64,000 nucleotides of DNA from Saprospiraceae bacterium (GCA_030729925.1 JANQWK010000030.1:1-64000); one strand, 5' to 3'; counted from the stretch's first letter, positions 43,773-54,329 are shown. The notes: generated by a model from the letters alone, not told the origin. Made by a program: numbers and translations.

Positions 43773-44702
43773 ATGATAATGCTTTTCCTTGGACATCTTT
43801 TACTGCACGGGTGGCTATTGGGTTATGTTCCTTCTACCGGCGTGGATCTGGTCGTATTGGGCACAGTACAGGATGCAGGATCTCCACATATAGGTTGTCA
43901 AAAGGATTGCTGCAAGGATTTGTTTGCCAACCCCGATCCGACAAGAAAGGTAACCAGTCTGGGATTGCTGGATCATGCTGCAGACAAAAAATTCATTTTT
44001 GAGGCAAGTCCGGATTTGCCCGCTCAACTCGAGCTGCTTCGGAACAGCTACCCGGAAACCGGACACCTGCTTCCCAATGGCATTTTTCTCACCCACGCCC
44101 ATATTGGCCACTATACCGGTTTGATGTACCTGGGCAGAGAGGCCATCAATGCCCAAGGGGTAGAGGTGTTCTGTATGCCCCGCATGCAAGCGTATTTGCA
44201 AAGCAATGGCCCGTGGAGCCAGTTGCTCCAACTCGGAAATATCCACCCAAAAACCCTTTCTCCAGATACCCCCTTACCGCTAACAAAAAACATCTTAGTC
44301 CAGCCATTTAGGGTTCCGCACAGGGATGAGTACTCCGAAACCGTAGGCTACCTGATCGAAGGGCCAAGCAAAAAAGCGTTGTTTATTCCGGATATAGACA
44401 AGTGGGAAAAATGGGGTCGCGATATCCGGGAAGAAATAAAAAACGTGGATTATGCCTTGATTGACGCTACTTTTTTCGATGCTGCTGAGATCAACTACCG
44501 GGACATTGCAGAGATACCGCACCCCTTTGTTGTGGAAACCATGAACACTTTTGCCGAGTGGCCAACTTCTGAAAAAGCAAAAATCATTTTCATTCACCTC
44601 AACCATACCAATCCACTGCTGGATCCAACCAGTGAGGAAACTCGTTTCGTGCTCGAACAGGGATTTCAGGTTGCGCGCCTGGGACAGGTGATCAGACTTT
44701 AA
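43773..44702 (+). CDS. PqqB-like metallo-beta-lactamase-fold hydrolase
   Basis: Metallo-hydrolase of 309 residues. A hydrophobic N-terminus (about 2-18) may be a signal peptide. It continues like the PQQ-synthesis protein PqqB, with VVLGTVQDAGSPHIGCQKDCC, NPDPTRKVTSLGLL, FEASPDLPAQLELL, a THAHIGHYTGL metal motif, GVEVFCMPRM, VPHRDEYSETVGYLIEG, and FIPDIDKWEKWG. The motif HxHxGH has His/Gly where most MBL proteins have HxHxDH and where PqqB has no His pair, so it may bind metal. No pqqACDE genes are present. It is probably a stand-alone hydrolase; the substrate is unknown. Confidence 0.82.
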   Translation: MIMLFLGHLLLHGWLLGYVPSTGVDLVVLGTVQDAGSPHIGCQKDCCKDLFANPDPTRKVTSLGLLDHAADKKFIFEASPDLPAQLELLRNSYPETGHLLPNGIFLTHAHIGHYTGLMYLGREAINAQGVEVFCMPRMQAYLQSNGPWSQLLQLGNIHPKTLSPDTPLPLTKNILVQPFRVPHRDEYSETVGYLIEGPSKKALFIPDIDKWEKWGRDIREEIKNVDYALIDATFFDAAEINYRDIAEIPHPFVVETMNTFAEWPTSEKAKIIFIHLNHTNPLLDPTSEETRFVLEQGFQVARLGQVIRL

Positions 44703-44729
44703 CCTTATCTTTCAACCAAAATTATTTCC

Positions 44730-46400
44730 ATGCGATTGCTACATTTTCTCGTCATCCTGCTGATCGGTGCAGGTTTTTCCAGCTGCGAAGCACCTACCGA
44801 AGCCCCAACAACAAAACCTGCTGTTGTCAACAAACAACCCGCTACCTACGAAGAATTGCTCGCTCTCTTCAAAGAATGGCGGAGCTTCGAACGCCCACCC
44901 ATGCTGGAAGGTGCTCCTGATTATACAGCCGAAACCTTTGAAAAGCGGCAGGCGGATTTTGTAAGCCTACAGCAAAAGCTGCTGTCCATGGATATTTCTA
45001 ATTGGCCCACTCCTCAACAGGTAGATTGGCATGTTGTCCGCGCTGAAATGAACGGTTATGATTTCAACCACAGGATCCTGAAACCCTGGCAAAGGGATCC
45101 GGCTTACTATAAGTCGCTGTGGATGGACAGAAGTGATGTGCCTGCACACGAAGGCCCAACCCATCACGGTACTACGGAGATTTGGACTTATGATTTTCCC
45201 CTCGACCCGGATAGCAAGCAAAAACTGCTGTCCGAACTGTCTGTTATTCCCCCGCTGAATGAACAAGCAAAACGCAACCTTACCGGAAATGCCAAAGATC
45301 TCTGGATCACCGGTATTCGGGATATCAAACAGCAAGTGGAAGACCTTACTACCATAAAAACCTGGGAGAGCATCCAGGGAGATCCCGAGTTGGAGGCTAC
45401 AATTGATGCAGCAATTACTTCGACCCAGGATTTGGTGGGCTGGCTGGAATCAGAGGCACCTAAAAAAACCGGTCCTTCCGGTATTGGCAAGGAAAACTAT
45501 ACCTGGTACCAACAAAACGTGCACCTGGTTCCCCTTACCTGGGAAGATGAAGTGATGCTGCTGAAAAGAGAGATTGCCCGCGCCTGGTCGGCGCTAAAAC
45601 TGGAAGAACACCGCAACCGGAATTTGCCACAGCTCAAAGCAGCAGATTCGCCCGAAGCCTACAATCGCATGGCAGAAGCTTCCGCACAAAGCTTAATGCG
45701 GTTTCTCGAGGAACAAGATATTGTTACCGTGAAAGATTATTACGATCCTGCGCTTCGGGAACACCTTGGCGCTTTCGTTCCCGAAGAACGCCGCAATTTC
45801 TTCTGGATTACCGCCCACCTGGATCAACGGCCACTGTATTCTCACTTTTACCATTGGTTTGAGCTGGCCAGAATGGATACAGAGCCCCATCAAAGCGAGA
45901 TTCGCGCAGTTCCACTCTTGTACAATATCTTCGACTCCAGAAACGAGGGACTGGCTACTGCCGTGGAGGAAATGTTTATGGATGCAGGACTTTACGACGA
46001 TTCCCCCCGTTCGCGGGAAATTGTATATATCATGATCGCACAGCGTGCGGCCAGAGGACTCGGTTCGCTCTACGCGCATGCCAATGAAATGACCATGCAG
46101 GAAGCCGGAGGGATCCACTCTGATTACACTCCCAGAGGGTGGATGAAAACCGAAGAGGAACTGAAAATTTTCGAACAACACTTGTACCTGCGACAACCCG
46201 GCTATGGAACCAGTTATATCACCGGGAAATACCTGGCAGAAGAGGTTATGGCAGAATACGCGCGCATGCTGGAAGGGAAAGGGGAGGAGTTTGCCCTCAA
46301 AAATTATTTCGATGCGCTAAATGCGATTGGAAGTATTCCGACCACCTTGACCCAGTGGGAACTGACCGGGGTTAAAAGTCCTGTGTTGCGGGAAGATTAA
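44730..46400 (+). CDS. DUF885-like secreted lipoprotein (putative carboxypeptidase-like)
   Basis: Lipoprotein of 556 residues, lipobox GFSSC (Cys about 19). The body is helical and resembles DUF885 proteins ([76 protein letters not shown]). The usual metal motif HEAIPGHHLQ of that family is not found; the region instead has [31 protein letters not shown] helix occupies the place of the second motif. So the fold is likely shared, but catalysis by the usual metal site is not. It overlaps the convergent pseudouridine synthase gene by 4 bp. Confidence 0.75.
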   Translation: MRLLHFLVILLIGAGFSSCEAPTEAPTTKPAVVNKQPATYEELLALFKEWRSFERPPMLEGAPDYTAETFEKRQADFVSLQQKLLSMDISNWPTPQQVDWHVVRAEMNGYDFNHRILKPWQRDPAYYKSLWMDRSDVPAHEGPTHHGTTEIWTYDFPLDPDSKQKLLSELSVIPPLNEQAKRNLTGNAKDLWITGIRDIKQQVEDLTTIKTWESIQGDPELEATIDAAITSTQDLVGWLESEAPKKTGPSGIGKENYTWYQQNVHLVPLTWEDEVMLLKREIARAWSALKLEEHRNRNLPQLKAADSPEAYNRMAEASAQSLMRFLEEQDIVTVKDYYDPALREHLGAFVPEERRNFFWITAHLDQRPLYSHFYHWFELARMDTEPHQSEIRAVPLLYNIFDSRNEGLATAVEEMFMDAGLYDDSPRSREIVYIMIAQRAARGLGSLYAHANEMTMQEAGGIHSDYTPRGWMKTEEELKIFEQHLYLRQPGYGTSYITGKYLAEEVMAEYARMLEGKGEEFALKNYFDALNAIGSIPTTLTQWELTGVKSPVLRED

Positions 46401-46993
46401 ACAATCTTCAAGGCCCTGTAGATCTCTTTCCCCGAGCGCCGCTCAACCCTTCCGGGTACCTGGCTGCTCAGGGAAAGATCTTCGATGGACGCCCGAATGA
46501 GCCGAAGCACCGGGTAGCCAATGGCTGCCATCATTTTTCGAACCTGTCGGTTTTTTCCTTCCTGCAGCGAAATCTCCAGCCAGCTTACGGGGATGTTTTT
46601 GCGTTCTCGAATAGGGGGATCCCTGTCCGGGATGCCGGAAGGCTCCTGAATAATTTGTATCCGAGCAGGCAAACATGGATGATTTTTGCCCTGAATGGTA
46701 ACTGATATTCCTTTTTGTATCGGAAGCAAATCTTTTTCCTCAGGGATACCTTCCACCTGAACCCAGTATTTTCGCCAGTGCTTGTTTTTTGGACTCAACA
46801 ACTTGGCATTAAGCGATTTATCGTTGGTCAAAAGGAGTAAACCTTCACTATCAGCATCCAACCTTCCTACTGGATAGACATCCGGTGGAAAGCTGTGCAA
46901 GTCAGCAAGGGTACGGTGATCCGGGGCTTCCCTGGTAAACTGGGACAGATAACCGAAAGGCTTGTAAACCAAAAAGTAGGAGAAATCAGACAT
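46397..46993 (-). CDS. Pseudouridine synthase of the RsuA/RluE family
   Basis: Isomerises uridine in rRNA. The 198-residue protein has the family motifs [30 protein letters not shown] with catalytic Asp46, KKYW-like [11 protein letters not shown], and a C-terminal [24 protein letters not shown]. No S4 domain precedes the catalytic core, which fits RluE (23S rRNA U2457) or a compact RsuA relative; the exact site cannot be told. ATG 46993 was chosen because a longer frame to 47089 would run 96 bp into ychF; as it is, it overlaps the ychF stop by 8 bp (ATGTCTGA), so translational coupling is likely. Confidence 0.92.
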   Translation of the reverse strand: MSDFSYFLVYKPFGYLSQFTREAPDHRTLADLHSFPPDVYPVGRLDADSEGLLLLTNDKSLNAKLLSPKNKHWRKYWVQVEGIPEEKDLLPIQKGISVTIQGKNHPCLPARIQIIQEPSGIPDRDPPIRERKNIPVSWLEISLQEGKNRQVRKMMAAIGYPVLRLIRASIEDLSLSSQVPGRVERRSGKEIYRALKIV

Positions 46994-48083
46994 TGAAGCG
47001 GAAATGCATGACGTCTCCGTCACCGACGATGTATTCCTTACCCTCAACCCCCATCTTCCCGGCATCCTTGACCGCACTTTCCGATCCATAAGTCACGAAA
47101 TCATCATACCGGATGACTTCCGCCCGTATGAAGCCTTTTTCAAAGTCTGAATGGATCACACCCGCAGCTTGAGGAGCTTTTGTTCCCCGGGTAATTGTCC
47201 AGGCGCGAACCTCTTTTTCACCTGCGGTAAAATAAGTGATCAAGTTCAATAATTTGTAGCAGGAACGAATGAGTTTGTTGACTCCCGGCTCGTCCAAACC
47301 AATCGCTTCGAGGTATTCCATGCGCTCTTCTTTCGTATCCAGATCCGCAACCTCAGCTTCTATGCCGGCACACACAAGGATAATTTCGGCATGTTCGTCC
47401 GCAATTGCCTCCGCAAAAGCCTTTGTGTGCGCATTTCCGTGTTCAACAGACGCCTCATCCACATTACATACATAGACCACAGGTTTGGCTGTGAGCAACA
47501 TCATATCGTCCAAAAGCTCTTTTTCCTCACCTTCCAGCTCCAATGTTCTCACCAAAGCACCAGACTCAATATGCTTTTTGACTTTTTCTACACAAGCTAC
47601 TGCCCTCAGCGCGTCCTTTTCCCCACCCTTGGCCGCTTTTTTCTGCTTATCCAAGCGCTTTTCAACCGTTTCAAGATCTTTCAGCAACAACTCCGTATCA
47701 ATAATCTCCTTATCTCTGACCGGATTCACATCTCCGTCCACATGCACCACATTGTCATCGTCAAAACAACGCACGACATGCACAATAGCATCCACTTCTC
47801 TAATATTGGCCAAAAACTGGTTGCCCAAACCTTCCCCCTGCGATGCACCTTTAATCAAACCCGCAATGTCCAATATTTCGATGGTAGTAGGAATCGTCTT
47901 TTGTGGACTCACCAGACTTACCAGTTTGTCGAGACGGGGATCCGGAACCGTAATTACGCCAAGATTGGGATCTTTGGTCGCAAAAGGATAATTGGCTGCC
48001 AACGCCTTGGCAGAGGTAAGTGCGTTAAACAAAGTGGACTTTCCAACATTGGGAAGTCCCACAATTCCACATTTCAGGCCCAT
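46986..48083 (-). CDS. ychF: Redox-regulated ATPase YchF (Obg-family)
   Basis: Obg-related P-loop ATPase involved in translation and stress responses. The 365-residue protein has G1 GLPNVGKSTLF at residues 8-18, a G2 region NYPFATKDPNLG, G3 DIAGLIKGASQGEGLGNQ, and a C-terminal TGS domain with FTAGEKEVRAWT and QAAGVIHSDFEKGFIRAEV. It lacks the NKxD specificity motif and has NVDE instead, the mark of ATP use. The start is 74 bp from the divergent DUF479 gene. Confidence 0.97.
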   Translation of the reverse strand: MGLKCGIVGLPNVGKSTLFNALTSAKALAANYPFATKDPNLGVITVPDPRLDKLVSLVSPQKTIPTTIEILDIAGLIKGASQGEGLGNQFLANIREVDAIVHVVRCFDDDNVVHVDGDVNPVRDKEIIDTELLLKDLETVEKRLDKQKKAAKGGEKDALRAVACVEKVKKHIESGALVRTLELEGEEKELLDDMMLLTAKPVVYVCNVDEASVEHGNAHTKAFAEAIADEHAEIILVCAGIEAEVADLDTKEERMEYLEAIGLDEPGVNKLIRSCYKLLNLITYFTAGEKEVRAWTITRGTKAPQAAGVIHSDFEKGFIRAEVIRYDDFVTYGSESAVKDAGKMGVEGKEYIVGDGDVMHFRFNV

Positions 48084-48156
48084 GTAAAGGTTGTTTTTAG
48101 TTAAAAACGCGACAAAGATAGATTTTAATTTTAACTTTATTAGATCAAACTACTAC

Positions 48157-48753
48157 ATGAATTATTTGGCTCACGCTTGTTTGTCTTTTGGTAAACCTGC
48201 TTACCTGGTGGGAAACTTCCTGGGGGATTTTGTAAAAAATCGGGACTTGGCTTACCTCACTCCCGAAATTGTAGCAGGTGTCAGACTACATCGGAGCATA
48301 GATACTTTTACCGACAAGCATCCCTTAATTCTAGAGGCGAACAAACTTCTTTATCCCCTCCACCGAAAATATGCCGGAGTGTTGATGGACATTTTTTGCG
48401 ACCATCTGCTGGCCAAGGCGTGGAATGACTTTTGTCAAAAGCCTATGCGTAGCTATATCAATGAGGCCTATACTGCTTATCAAGACCACGAGTTTCTAAT
48501 GCAAGATCCCGTCAGACAGCGGATGCAAGCTATGGTCGCAGACGACTGGCTTTGGCACTATGGAGATATCCAAGGCATAGAGAAGACCCTATACTACCTG
48601 GCGCGAAGGGTAAGTCAGCCCACATGGCTGGAAGGTGCCGTAGATACCCTTCAACGCGAAGAACAAAGCATCAGTGACATGTTTGCCTCTTTTTTTCCAG
48701 ACCTCATCTTACACGCACAGGAGACTATCCTTCAAAATGAAGCGAAATCGTAA
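48157..48753 (+). CDS. DUF479/ACP phosphodiesterase-like protein
   Basis: HD-domain-like protein of 198 residues related to AcpH, which removes phosphopantetheine from acyl carrier protein. It shows MNYLAHACLSFGKPAYLVGNFLGDFVKN, GVRLHRSIDTFTDKHP and MDIFCDHLLAKAW, the three family motifs with the metal-binding His/Asp. ATG 48157 is preferred since residues encoded upstream (from 48091) are A/T-rich leader. Its last 29 bp overlap the convergent porT gene. Whether it has the ACP activity in this phylum is not established. Confidence 0.85.
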   Translation: MNYLAHACLSFGKPAYLVGNFLGDFVKNRDLAYLTPEIVAGVRLHRSIDTFTDKHPLILEANKLLYPLHRKYAGVLMDIFCDHLLAKAWNDFCQKPMRSYINEAYTAYQDHEFLMQDPVRQRMQAMVADDWLWHYGDIQGIEKTLYYLARRVSQPTWLEGAVDTLQREEQSISDMFASFFPDLILHAQETILQNEAKS

Positions 48754-49471
48754 AAGCCCGCGATAAGATTTTTTCCAGAATGGTGGATTCCTCCAGGTTG
48801 GGATTGTAAATCAGCGTGTTACCTAAGCTGTGGGAAATTTTTATTTCCGGGGAAAAGATAAAATAGGGGAAGAAAAATTGCATACCGGCACCATATTCCA
48901 GGGAAAACTCATTGGGGGCAATCCGAACTAAGGACGCTGCCTGGCGGGTTCTGGAATCCGAGGCCACATCAAAACCGTATTTTACCCCGAGCAGCACAAA
49001 CCAGCGCCGATCGTTGAACGGCTCCGATTTATACCTGACCTGGAAAGGCAACTCCACAAAAACAGATTCTACTTTTCGCTGGGTAAAATTCTGATCGCGT
49101 CGGTTAAGGCTGTACTCTATATTGCGCTCTGCAAAAGAGAGGGTAGGCAACAAGCGAAAGTCAAAATACTGCCCCACTTTGAGATTTGTCACAATCCCAA
49201 GATTGAATCCCGGGCCGCTTAAGCCCTCCACAATTTGGATCGAATCCCGCATCAGAAAGTCCTTGGAGCGGAAGGGCCTGAAGGTGGAGGTGTTATACCC
49301 CAGCGTAATGCCAAAGTAATAGGATTTGCGCTGAAAACCCTGAAAATTGTAGTTGTCCCCTCCCGCGCGCTGGGCATACAAATCAGGATAAAAAGCCCCG
49401 ACCGTAAGCAACAACAGGACTATTTTTCTGCGACATAAATGGAACAGATTCCCAAAGTTAATGGTATGCAT
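48725..49471 (-). CDS. porT: PorT-family outer-membrane beta-barrel protein (type IX secretion)
   Basis: A 248-residue barrel protein with a signal peptide (basic RRK, hydrophobic 16-26, cleavage near YAQ). The mature part shows SYYFGITLGYNTSTFRP, GFNLGIVTNLKVGQYFDFRLLPTLSF, FVELPFQVRYKSE and VLLGVKYGFDVASDS with the DSR motif, and closes FTISLHF. This matches PorT, a component needed for T9SS-dependent secretion. In Bacteroidota porT is often next to ubiE, as here. It overlaps ubiE by 52 bp on the same strand, so the two are transcribed together. No other T9SS genes are in the window. Confidence 0.88.
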   Translation of the reverse strand: MHTINFGNLFHLCRRKIVLLLLTVGAFYPDLYAQRAGGDNYNFQGFQRKSYYFGITLGYNTSTFRPFRSKDFLMRDSIQIVEGLSGPGFNLGIVTNLKVGQYFDFRLLPTLSFAERNIEYSLNRRDQNFTQRKVESVFVELPFQVRYKSEPFNDRRWFVLLGVKYGFDVASDSRTRQAASLVRIAPNEFSLEYGAGMQFFFPYFIFSPEIKISHSLGNTLIYNPNLEESTILEKILSRAFTISLHFEG

Positions 49472-50163
49472 TTGGTTGATTTAAATCCAACATTCGATAA
49501 GATGGCCGTAAAACGCTCACCGTCGGGAAAAGATTGTACGGACTCGTAAAGATATTGGTAGGCCTTGGGATCCCGCGAGGTAAACTTCCCGATAAAGGGC
49601 AGGATGTTTTTGAAGTAAAAATGATACAGCTGCTTGAACGGGAAAATGGTAGGTTTGGAAAACTCCAGGATAACGGCTTTTCCGCCGGGTTTGAGCACGC
49701 GTCTCATTTCTGTCAAACCCTTTTGTAGGTTTTCAAAATTTCTCACCCCAAATGCCACCGTGATTGCATCAAAATAGTCGTTTTCGAAGCGCAATTCTTC
49801 CGAGTCACCCTGCTCCAGCCGAATGATTTCACTGAGGTTTTGCTTGGCAATTTTTTGGCGACCAATCGCCAGCATATCCGCTGCGATATCCACTCCTGTA
49901 ATGGCGTGGGGATTGAGTTGTCGGTTAATTTCGAGCGCCAGATCCGCTGTTCCCGTTGCCACATCCAAAATAATTTGAGGCCGATCGCCTGTGCTTAACT
50001 GTTGAACCGCCTTTTTGCGCCACACGGTATCAATGCCCAAAGAGAGCACGCGGTTGAGCAAATCGTAGTAAGGCGCAATGTTGTTGAACATTTTCGACAC
50101 CTGCGATTTTTTACCGCTGGCGTCATTGTCATAAGGTTTAATTTCCATGCCTGTTTTTTTCAA
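49420..50163 (-). CDS. ubiE: Demethylmenaquinone methyltransferase
   Basis: SAM-dependent C-methylation of demethylmenaquinone, the last step of menaquinone synthesis (menG/ubiE). The 247-residue protein has the UbiE signature YDLLNRVLSLGIDTVWRKK, the SAM motif LDVATGTADLALEI, the post-I motif ITGVDIA, DAITVAFGVRNFEN and VLEFSKPTIFPFK, which together are diagnostic. It shares 52 bp with the following porT gene. Divergent from gyrA, 156 bp between starts. Confidence 0.96.
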   Translation of the reverse strand: MKKTGMEIKPYDNDASGKKSQVSKMFNNIAPYYDLLNRVLSLGIDTVWRKKAVQQLSTGDRPQIILDVATGTADLALEINRQLNPHAITGVDIAADMLAIGRQKIAKQNLSEIIRLEQGDSEELRFENDYFDAITVAFGVRNFENLQKGLTEMRRVLKPGGKAVILEFSKPTIFPFKQLYHFYFKNILPFIGKFTSRDPKAYQYLYESVQSFPDGERFTAILSNVGFKSTKCIPLTLGICSIYVAEK

Positions 50164-50264
50164 ACCCGAAAGATGCTAAATTTTATGGTACTCAAACAAA
50201 CAAATTGCGGGTGGGTTGTGTGCACGCGCAACATTAATTAGTAGGTCATAGCGGAAAAAATTAT

Positions 50265-50272
50265 TATTTTTG
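50265..50272 (+). promoter_or_regulatory. Candidate -7 box for gyrA
   Basis: TATTTTTG matches TAnnTTTG exactly and is 47 bp before the gyrA ATG. No clear TTTG 19-21 bp upstream. Confidence 0.45.
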
Positions 50273-50319
50273 CGTTTCGATCTAATCGGTACCCATAATT
50301 GTTAACTTAAATTTTTTGC

Positions 50320-52875
50320 ATGTCTATCAATCAGCGCATCGTCCCGATTAACATTGAGGAAGAAATGAAAACGGCCTACATTGACTATTCCATGTCGGTG
50401 ATTGTTTCCAGAGCACTTCCAGATGTAAGGGATGGATTGAAGCCCGTACACCGAAGGGTTTTGTATGGCATGCTCGAACTTGGCGTGCAATACAACAAAG
50501 CGCACAAAAAATCGGCCAGAATTGTAGGGGAGGTGCTGGGTAAATATCACCCCCACGGCGACTCTTCTGTTTATGATGCGATGGTTCGACTGGCACAAAA
50601 CTGGTCATTGCGGTATCCACTCATTGACGGCCAGGGCAACTTTGGATCCATGGACGGCGATAGTCCTGCCGCCATGCGATACACCGAGGCGCGTTTGCAA
50701 CGCATCAGCGAAGAGATGCTTGCTGATATTAATAAGGATACTGTTGATTTTGCACTGAATTTCGACGATTCGCTGGAAGAGCCCACCGTTCTGCCTGCCC
50801 GACTGCCCAATCTCCTGATCAATGGTGCTTCCGGTATTGCTGTAGGGATGGCGACCAACATGCTTCCTCATAACTTGACCGAGGTGGTGGATGGTATTGT
50901 TGCTACCTTGGCCAATCCGGAAATCACCCTGGAAGAATTGATGCAGTTTGTAAAGGCGCCCGATTTTCCCACCGGAGGAATTATTCTGGGAACGGCGGGT
51001 GTTAAAGAGGCTTATGCTACCGGTAGGGGAAAAGTCCTGGTTAGAGGTAAAGCAGAAATACAGACTGAAAAGAACGGCAAAGAAACGATTATCATTACCG
51101 AGATTCCCTATCAGGTCAACAAGGCCAACTTGGTCGCTAAAATAGCAGAGCTGGTCAATGAAAAGAAAATTGAGGGCATCAGTACCCTCAGGGATGAATC
51201 AGACCGACGGGGGCTTAGAATTGTCGTAGAGATTAAGCGGGATGCCATGGCCAACGTGGTGCTGAGCCACTTGTATAAATATACCCCACTTCAAACCTCC
51301 TACGGGATTAACAATGTGGCGTTGCTGCGGGGGAGACCCGTTATCCTCAGCCTCAGAGAGATGATAGATGAGTTTATCCGCTTCCGACTGGAGGTGATTG
51401 TCCGAAGAACCCGCTTTGATCTCAATAAAGCGCTGAGCCGGGCACATATCTTGGTGGGTTTGTTGATTGCCCTGGATTATATTGACAGGATTATTGACCT
51501 CATTCGGGGATCCGCTACACCAGATCTCGCCAAGGAAGGATTGATGAAGGGGGATTTTGTGGACGACAAAACCGCTTTCTGGGCAAAATTTGGAACGCTG
51601 ATTGAATCCGCTGCTACCAATGAATTATTTGTCGAAGCAGGGAACTTTCTGTCTGAAGCTCAGGCAAAAGCCATCCTTGAACTTCGTTTGCAGCGACTTA
51701 CAGGGTTGGAGCGCGATAAAATCAAAGCCGAATACGACGAATTACTTAAAAATATCGCTCATCTGAAGGCGATCCTGGAAAGTGAAGAGCTGCAAAAAGA
51801 AGTGGTCAGAGATGAACTTTCCGACATCAAAGAAAGATACGGCGATGCCCGAAGGACTGAGGTGTCTTATGCGGAAGGAGATATCAGTATCGAGGATATG
51901 ATCGGCGATGAGGAGGTGGTGATTACCATTTCTCATTTGGGTTACGTGAAGCGAACTCCCATGACCGAATATCGGACACAGAGCAGGGGAGGAAGGGGCT
52001 CCAGAGGAGCTAAAACACGTGATGAAGATTTCGTGGAACACATGTTTATTGCCAGTAACCATAACTATTTGCTCCTTTTTACCGAACAGGGCAAATGCCA
52101 TTGGCTACGGGTGTATGAAATCCCCGAAGCCACCAAAACAAGCAGCGGCAGGGTTATCCAAAATATCCTGAATATTTCGCCTGAGGATAAAGTTAGGGCC
52201 TATATCATCATCAAAAACCTTACAGATACTGAATTTGTCAATAATAACTTTATTGTTCTCGCTACGCGAAAAGGAGTGATCAAAAAGACATCTGTGGAGG
52301 CTTTTTCCAGACCGCGGTCAGGAGGGATCAATGCGATCACCATCAACGAGGGGGATCGGCTGCTGGAAGCCAGGTTAACGGACGGGAAGCAAGAAATACT
52401 CATGGCTGTAAATTCAGGTTTCGCCATCCGATTCCCGGAATCAGCCGTGCGCCCTATGGGCAGGTCTGCCGCAGGAGTTAGGGGCGTTACCCTCCAAAAC
52501 GAGGAGGATTTTGTGGTGGGTATGATTGCGGTGGATGCCTCCAACGAGCATTCTTCCGTGTTGGTCGTTTCTGAAAACGGCAACGGCAAGCGTTCGCCGG
52601 TAGAGGATTACCGACTGACCAACAGGGGCGGCAAGGGTGTAAAAACCATGCAGGTAACGGCAAAAACGGGGCAATTGATCGCAATCAAATCGGTTACGGA
52701 CACAGACGATTTGATGATTACCACCCGGTCGGGCATTATGATCCGCATGGCAGTTAATGAATTGCGAGTGATGGGTCGAGCGACACAGGGGGTTAGGGTA
52801 ATCAGACTGGATGAGGGAGATCAAATCTCGGATGTAGCTGTGGTCAAACAGCAGGACGAAAAAGATGAGGAATAA
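50320..52875 (+). CDS. gyrA: DNA gyrase subunit A
   Basis: Breakage-reunion subunit introducing negative supercoils. The 851-residue protein has the winged-helix/tower domains with catalytic Tyr121 ([10 protein letters not shown]), the QRDR region [14 protein letters not shown] with Ser82 and Asp86 (equivalents of E. coli Ser83 and Asp87, both wild type), and a C-terminal six-bladed beta-pinwheel. The GyrA box reads [10 protein letters not shown], near the canonical QRRGGKG. An acidic tail (QQDEKDEE) ends the protein. The length is typical for GyrA rather than ParC. Confidence 0.96.
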   Translation: MSINQRIVPINIEEEMKTAYIDYSMSVIVSRALPDVRDGLKPVHRRVLYGMLELGVQYNKAHKKSARIVGEVLGKYHPHGDSSVYDAMVRLAQNWSLRYPLIDGQGNFGSMDGDSPAAMRYTEARLQRISEEMLADINKDTVDFALNFDDSLEEPTVLPARLPNLLINGASGIAVGMATNMLPHNLTEVVDGIVATLANPEITLEELMQFVKAPDFPTGGIILGTAGVKEAYATGRGKVLVRGKAEIQTEKNGKETIIITEIPYQVNKANLVAKIAELVNEKKIEGISTLRDESDRRGLRIVVEIKRDAMANVVLSHLYKYTPLQTSYGINNVALLRGRPVILSLREMIDEFIRFRLEVIVRRTRFDLNKALSRAHILVGLLIALDYIDRIIDLIRGSATPDLAKEGLMKGDFVDDKTAFWAKFGTLIESAATNELFVEAGNFLSEAQAKAILELRLQRLTGLERDKIKAEYDELLKNIAHLKAILESEELQKEVVRDELSDIKERYGDARRTEVSYAEGDISIEDMIGDEEVVITISHLGYVKRTPMTEYRTQSRGGRGSRGAKTRDEDFVEHMFIASNHNYLLLFTEQGKCHWLRVYEIPEATKTSSGRVIQNILNISPEDKVRAYIIIKNLTDTEFVNNNFIVLATRKGVIKKTSVEAFSRPRSGGINAITINEGDRLLEARLTDGKQEILMAVNSGFAIRFPESAVRPMGRSAAGVRGVTLQNEEDFVVGMIAVDASNEHSSVLVVSENGNGKRSPVEDYRLTNRGGKGVKTMQVTAKTGQLIAIKSVTDTDDLMITTRSGIMIRMAVNELRVMGRATQGVRVIRLDEGDQISDVAVVKQQDEKDEE

Positions 52876-52964
52876 TTGACAAAATTTTAACCTTTTGTAA
52901 GCTACATTTAAGTATAATTGTTCGTTTAAATTCAAATCCGCTAATTCTAAGAAAAATAAGTATC

Positions 52965-54302
52965 ATGAAAAAAATTTTGTTTGCAATCTTTTCTTTGTTG
53001 TTTGCTACTGGACTAACTTTTGGTCAGGACGCTAAAAAAGCTGAAAAGGATGCGGAAAAGGCACTGAGCGCTTTTAATCTGGATCAGGCTAAGTCTGAAA
53101 AATTGACCGAAGCAATTGAGGCCAGTGATATTGCAATCCAGGATGCAGAGATTGGCGCTTTGTCCAAAACCTGGATTACCCGTGGTCAAATCTACAATGC
53201 AGCTTTGGTTAGAAATGCAGTCATCAAGCAATTGGAGCCAGGCGCATCTTTTGAATTCAAAGGGTTGGCTACTGCTGCCGTGAAATCTGTTGAGGCCTTC
53301 AAAAAAGGTCTTTCTTTGGCTCAAAAAAAGTTTGAGACCAAAGATGCGCTTACAGGTTTGGCAGAAGTTCAGCCTTATTTGACCAACAGTGGTGTTGGCG
53401 CCTTCGAGGAGCAGAACTTTGGTCTAGCCTATATGCATTTCAAAACAGGTTTGGAGGTACACAATTTATTGATTGATAACGGAGCGGTTTCCAATGTTGC
53501 AACCGATGACGATTATGATTATCTGGTGTACTTGAGCGGTTTGGCTGCCATGAGCGCCAACATGATGGCTGAAGCTGAAGAGCACTACGGCGCGCTTTAT
53601 GCTAAAAAATACGACAATGCAATCGTATATGAGGCGATGTACAAGATTTATACTGAAAAAGAAGGGGTAGAAGCTGCTTACCGATTCCTACAAGAAGGTC
53701 GTGCTGCCTACCCGGATGATGTATCATTGTTGTTTGCTGAAATCAACCACTACCTGAAGATCGAGGCACTCGATAAGCTGATTGCCAATTTGCAGGAAGC
53801 GATCTCTAAAGAACCCGGCAACATTAGCTTGTACACGACTACCGGTAGTGTTTTCGACAACCTTTACCAACGCACATACAAAGAAGAAGGAGGCGACCGC
53901 GTAAAGGGCGATGAGTATTTCAACCAGGCGCTCAGCTACTACAACCAAGCGCTTGAAATTGATCCAACATACACAGATGCCATCTACAGCATCGGGGTAT
54001 TGTACTACAACCATGCAGCTTTCCTTGCACAGGAATTGAATGTACTGGCTGATGATATGTCTAAAGAAGGTTTGAAAAAATACGACCAGAAAAAAGAAGA
54101 GTTGTTGGCGCAATTCGACAAAGCTTTGCCTTGGTTTGTGAAGGCAGAACAATCAGATCCTAATGACCTGAACGTTTTGATTGCACTAAAAGAGATTTAC
54201 GCAAAAAAAGATGACCTGGAGTTGTCCACGGAGTTTAAAAACAGGTTGGAGACCGTTCAGGGTGGTGAAACCGTGACGTCTTACTTCAAGGGTAGAAATT
54301 AA
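52965..54302 (+). CDS. Secreted TPR-repeat protein
   Basis: Unassigned function. The 445-residue protein has a signal peptide (MKKILFAIFSLLFATGLTFG), then helical repeats that look like TPR units at about 45-85, 120-160, 215-260, 300-345 and 360-430. Motifs include EQNFGLAYMHFKTGLEV, EAYRFLQEGRAAYPDDV, and YYNQALEIDPTYTDAIYSIGVLYYNHA. It ends at a strong terminator and its codon use looks favourable, suggesting abundant expression. Such proteins act in Bacteroidota as envelope scaffolds; I would not say more. Confidence 0.85.
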   Translation: MKKILFAIFSLLFATGLTFGQDAKKAEKDAEKALSAFNLDQAKSEKLTEAIEASDIAIQDAEIGALSKTWITRGQIYNAALVRNAVIKQLEPGASFEFKGLATAAVKSVEAFKKGLSLAQKKFETKDALTGLAEVQPYLTNSGVGAFEEQNFGLAYMHFKTGLEVHNLLIDNGAVSNVATDDDYDYLVYLSGLAAMSANMMAEAEEHYGALYAKKYDNAIVYEAMYKIYTEKEGVEAAYRFLQEGRAAYPDDVSLLFAEINHYLKIEALDKLIANLQEAISKEPGNISLYTTTGSVFDNLYQRTYKEEGGDRVKGDEYFNQALSYYNQALEIDPTYTDAIYSIGVLYYNHAAFLAQELNVLADDMSKEGLKKYDQKKEELLAQFDKALPWFVKAEQSDPNDLNVLIALKEIYAKKDDLELSTEFKNRLETVQGGETVTSYFKGRN

Positions 54303-54329
54303 CCAAAGCATTACCGGTTTTTTATCCGG

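Noticed and set aside
43773-44702. A PQQ biosynthesis locus
   Set aside because: Only the PqqB-like gene is present; no PqqA peptide, PqqC, PqqD or PqqE homologue is nearby.
47391-48104. 237-codon open frame opposite ychF
   Set aside because: Antisense shadow; ychF has full family motifs and its residues explain the open frame.
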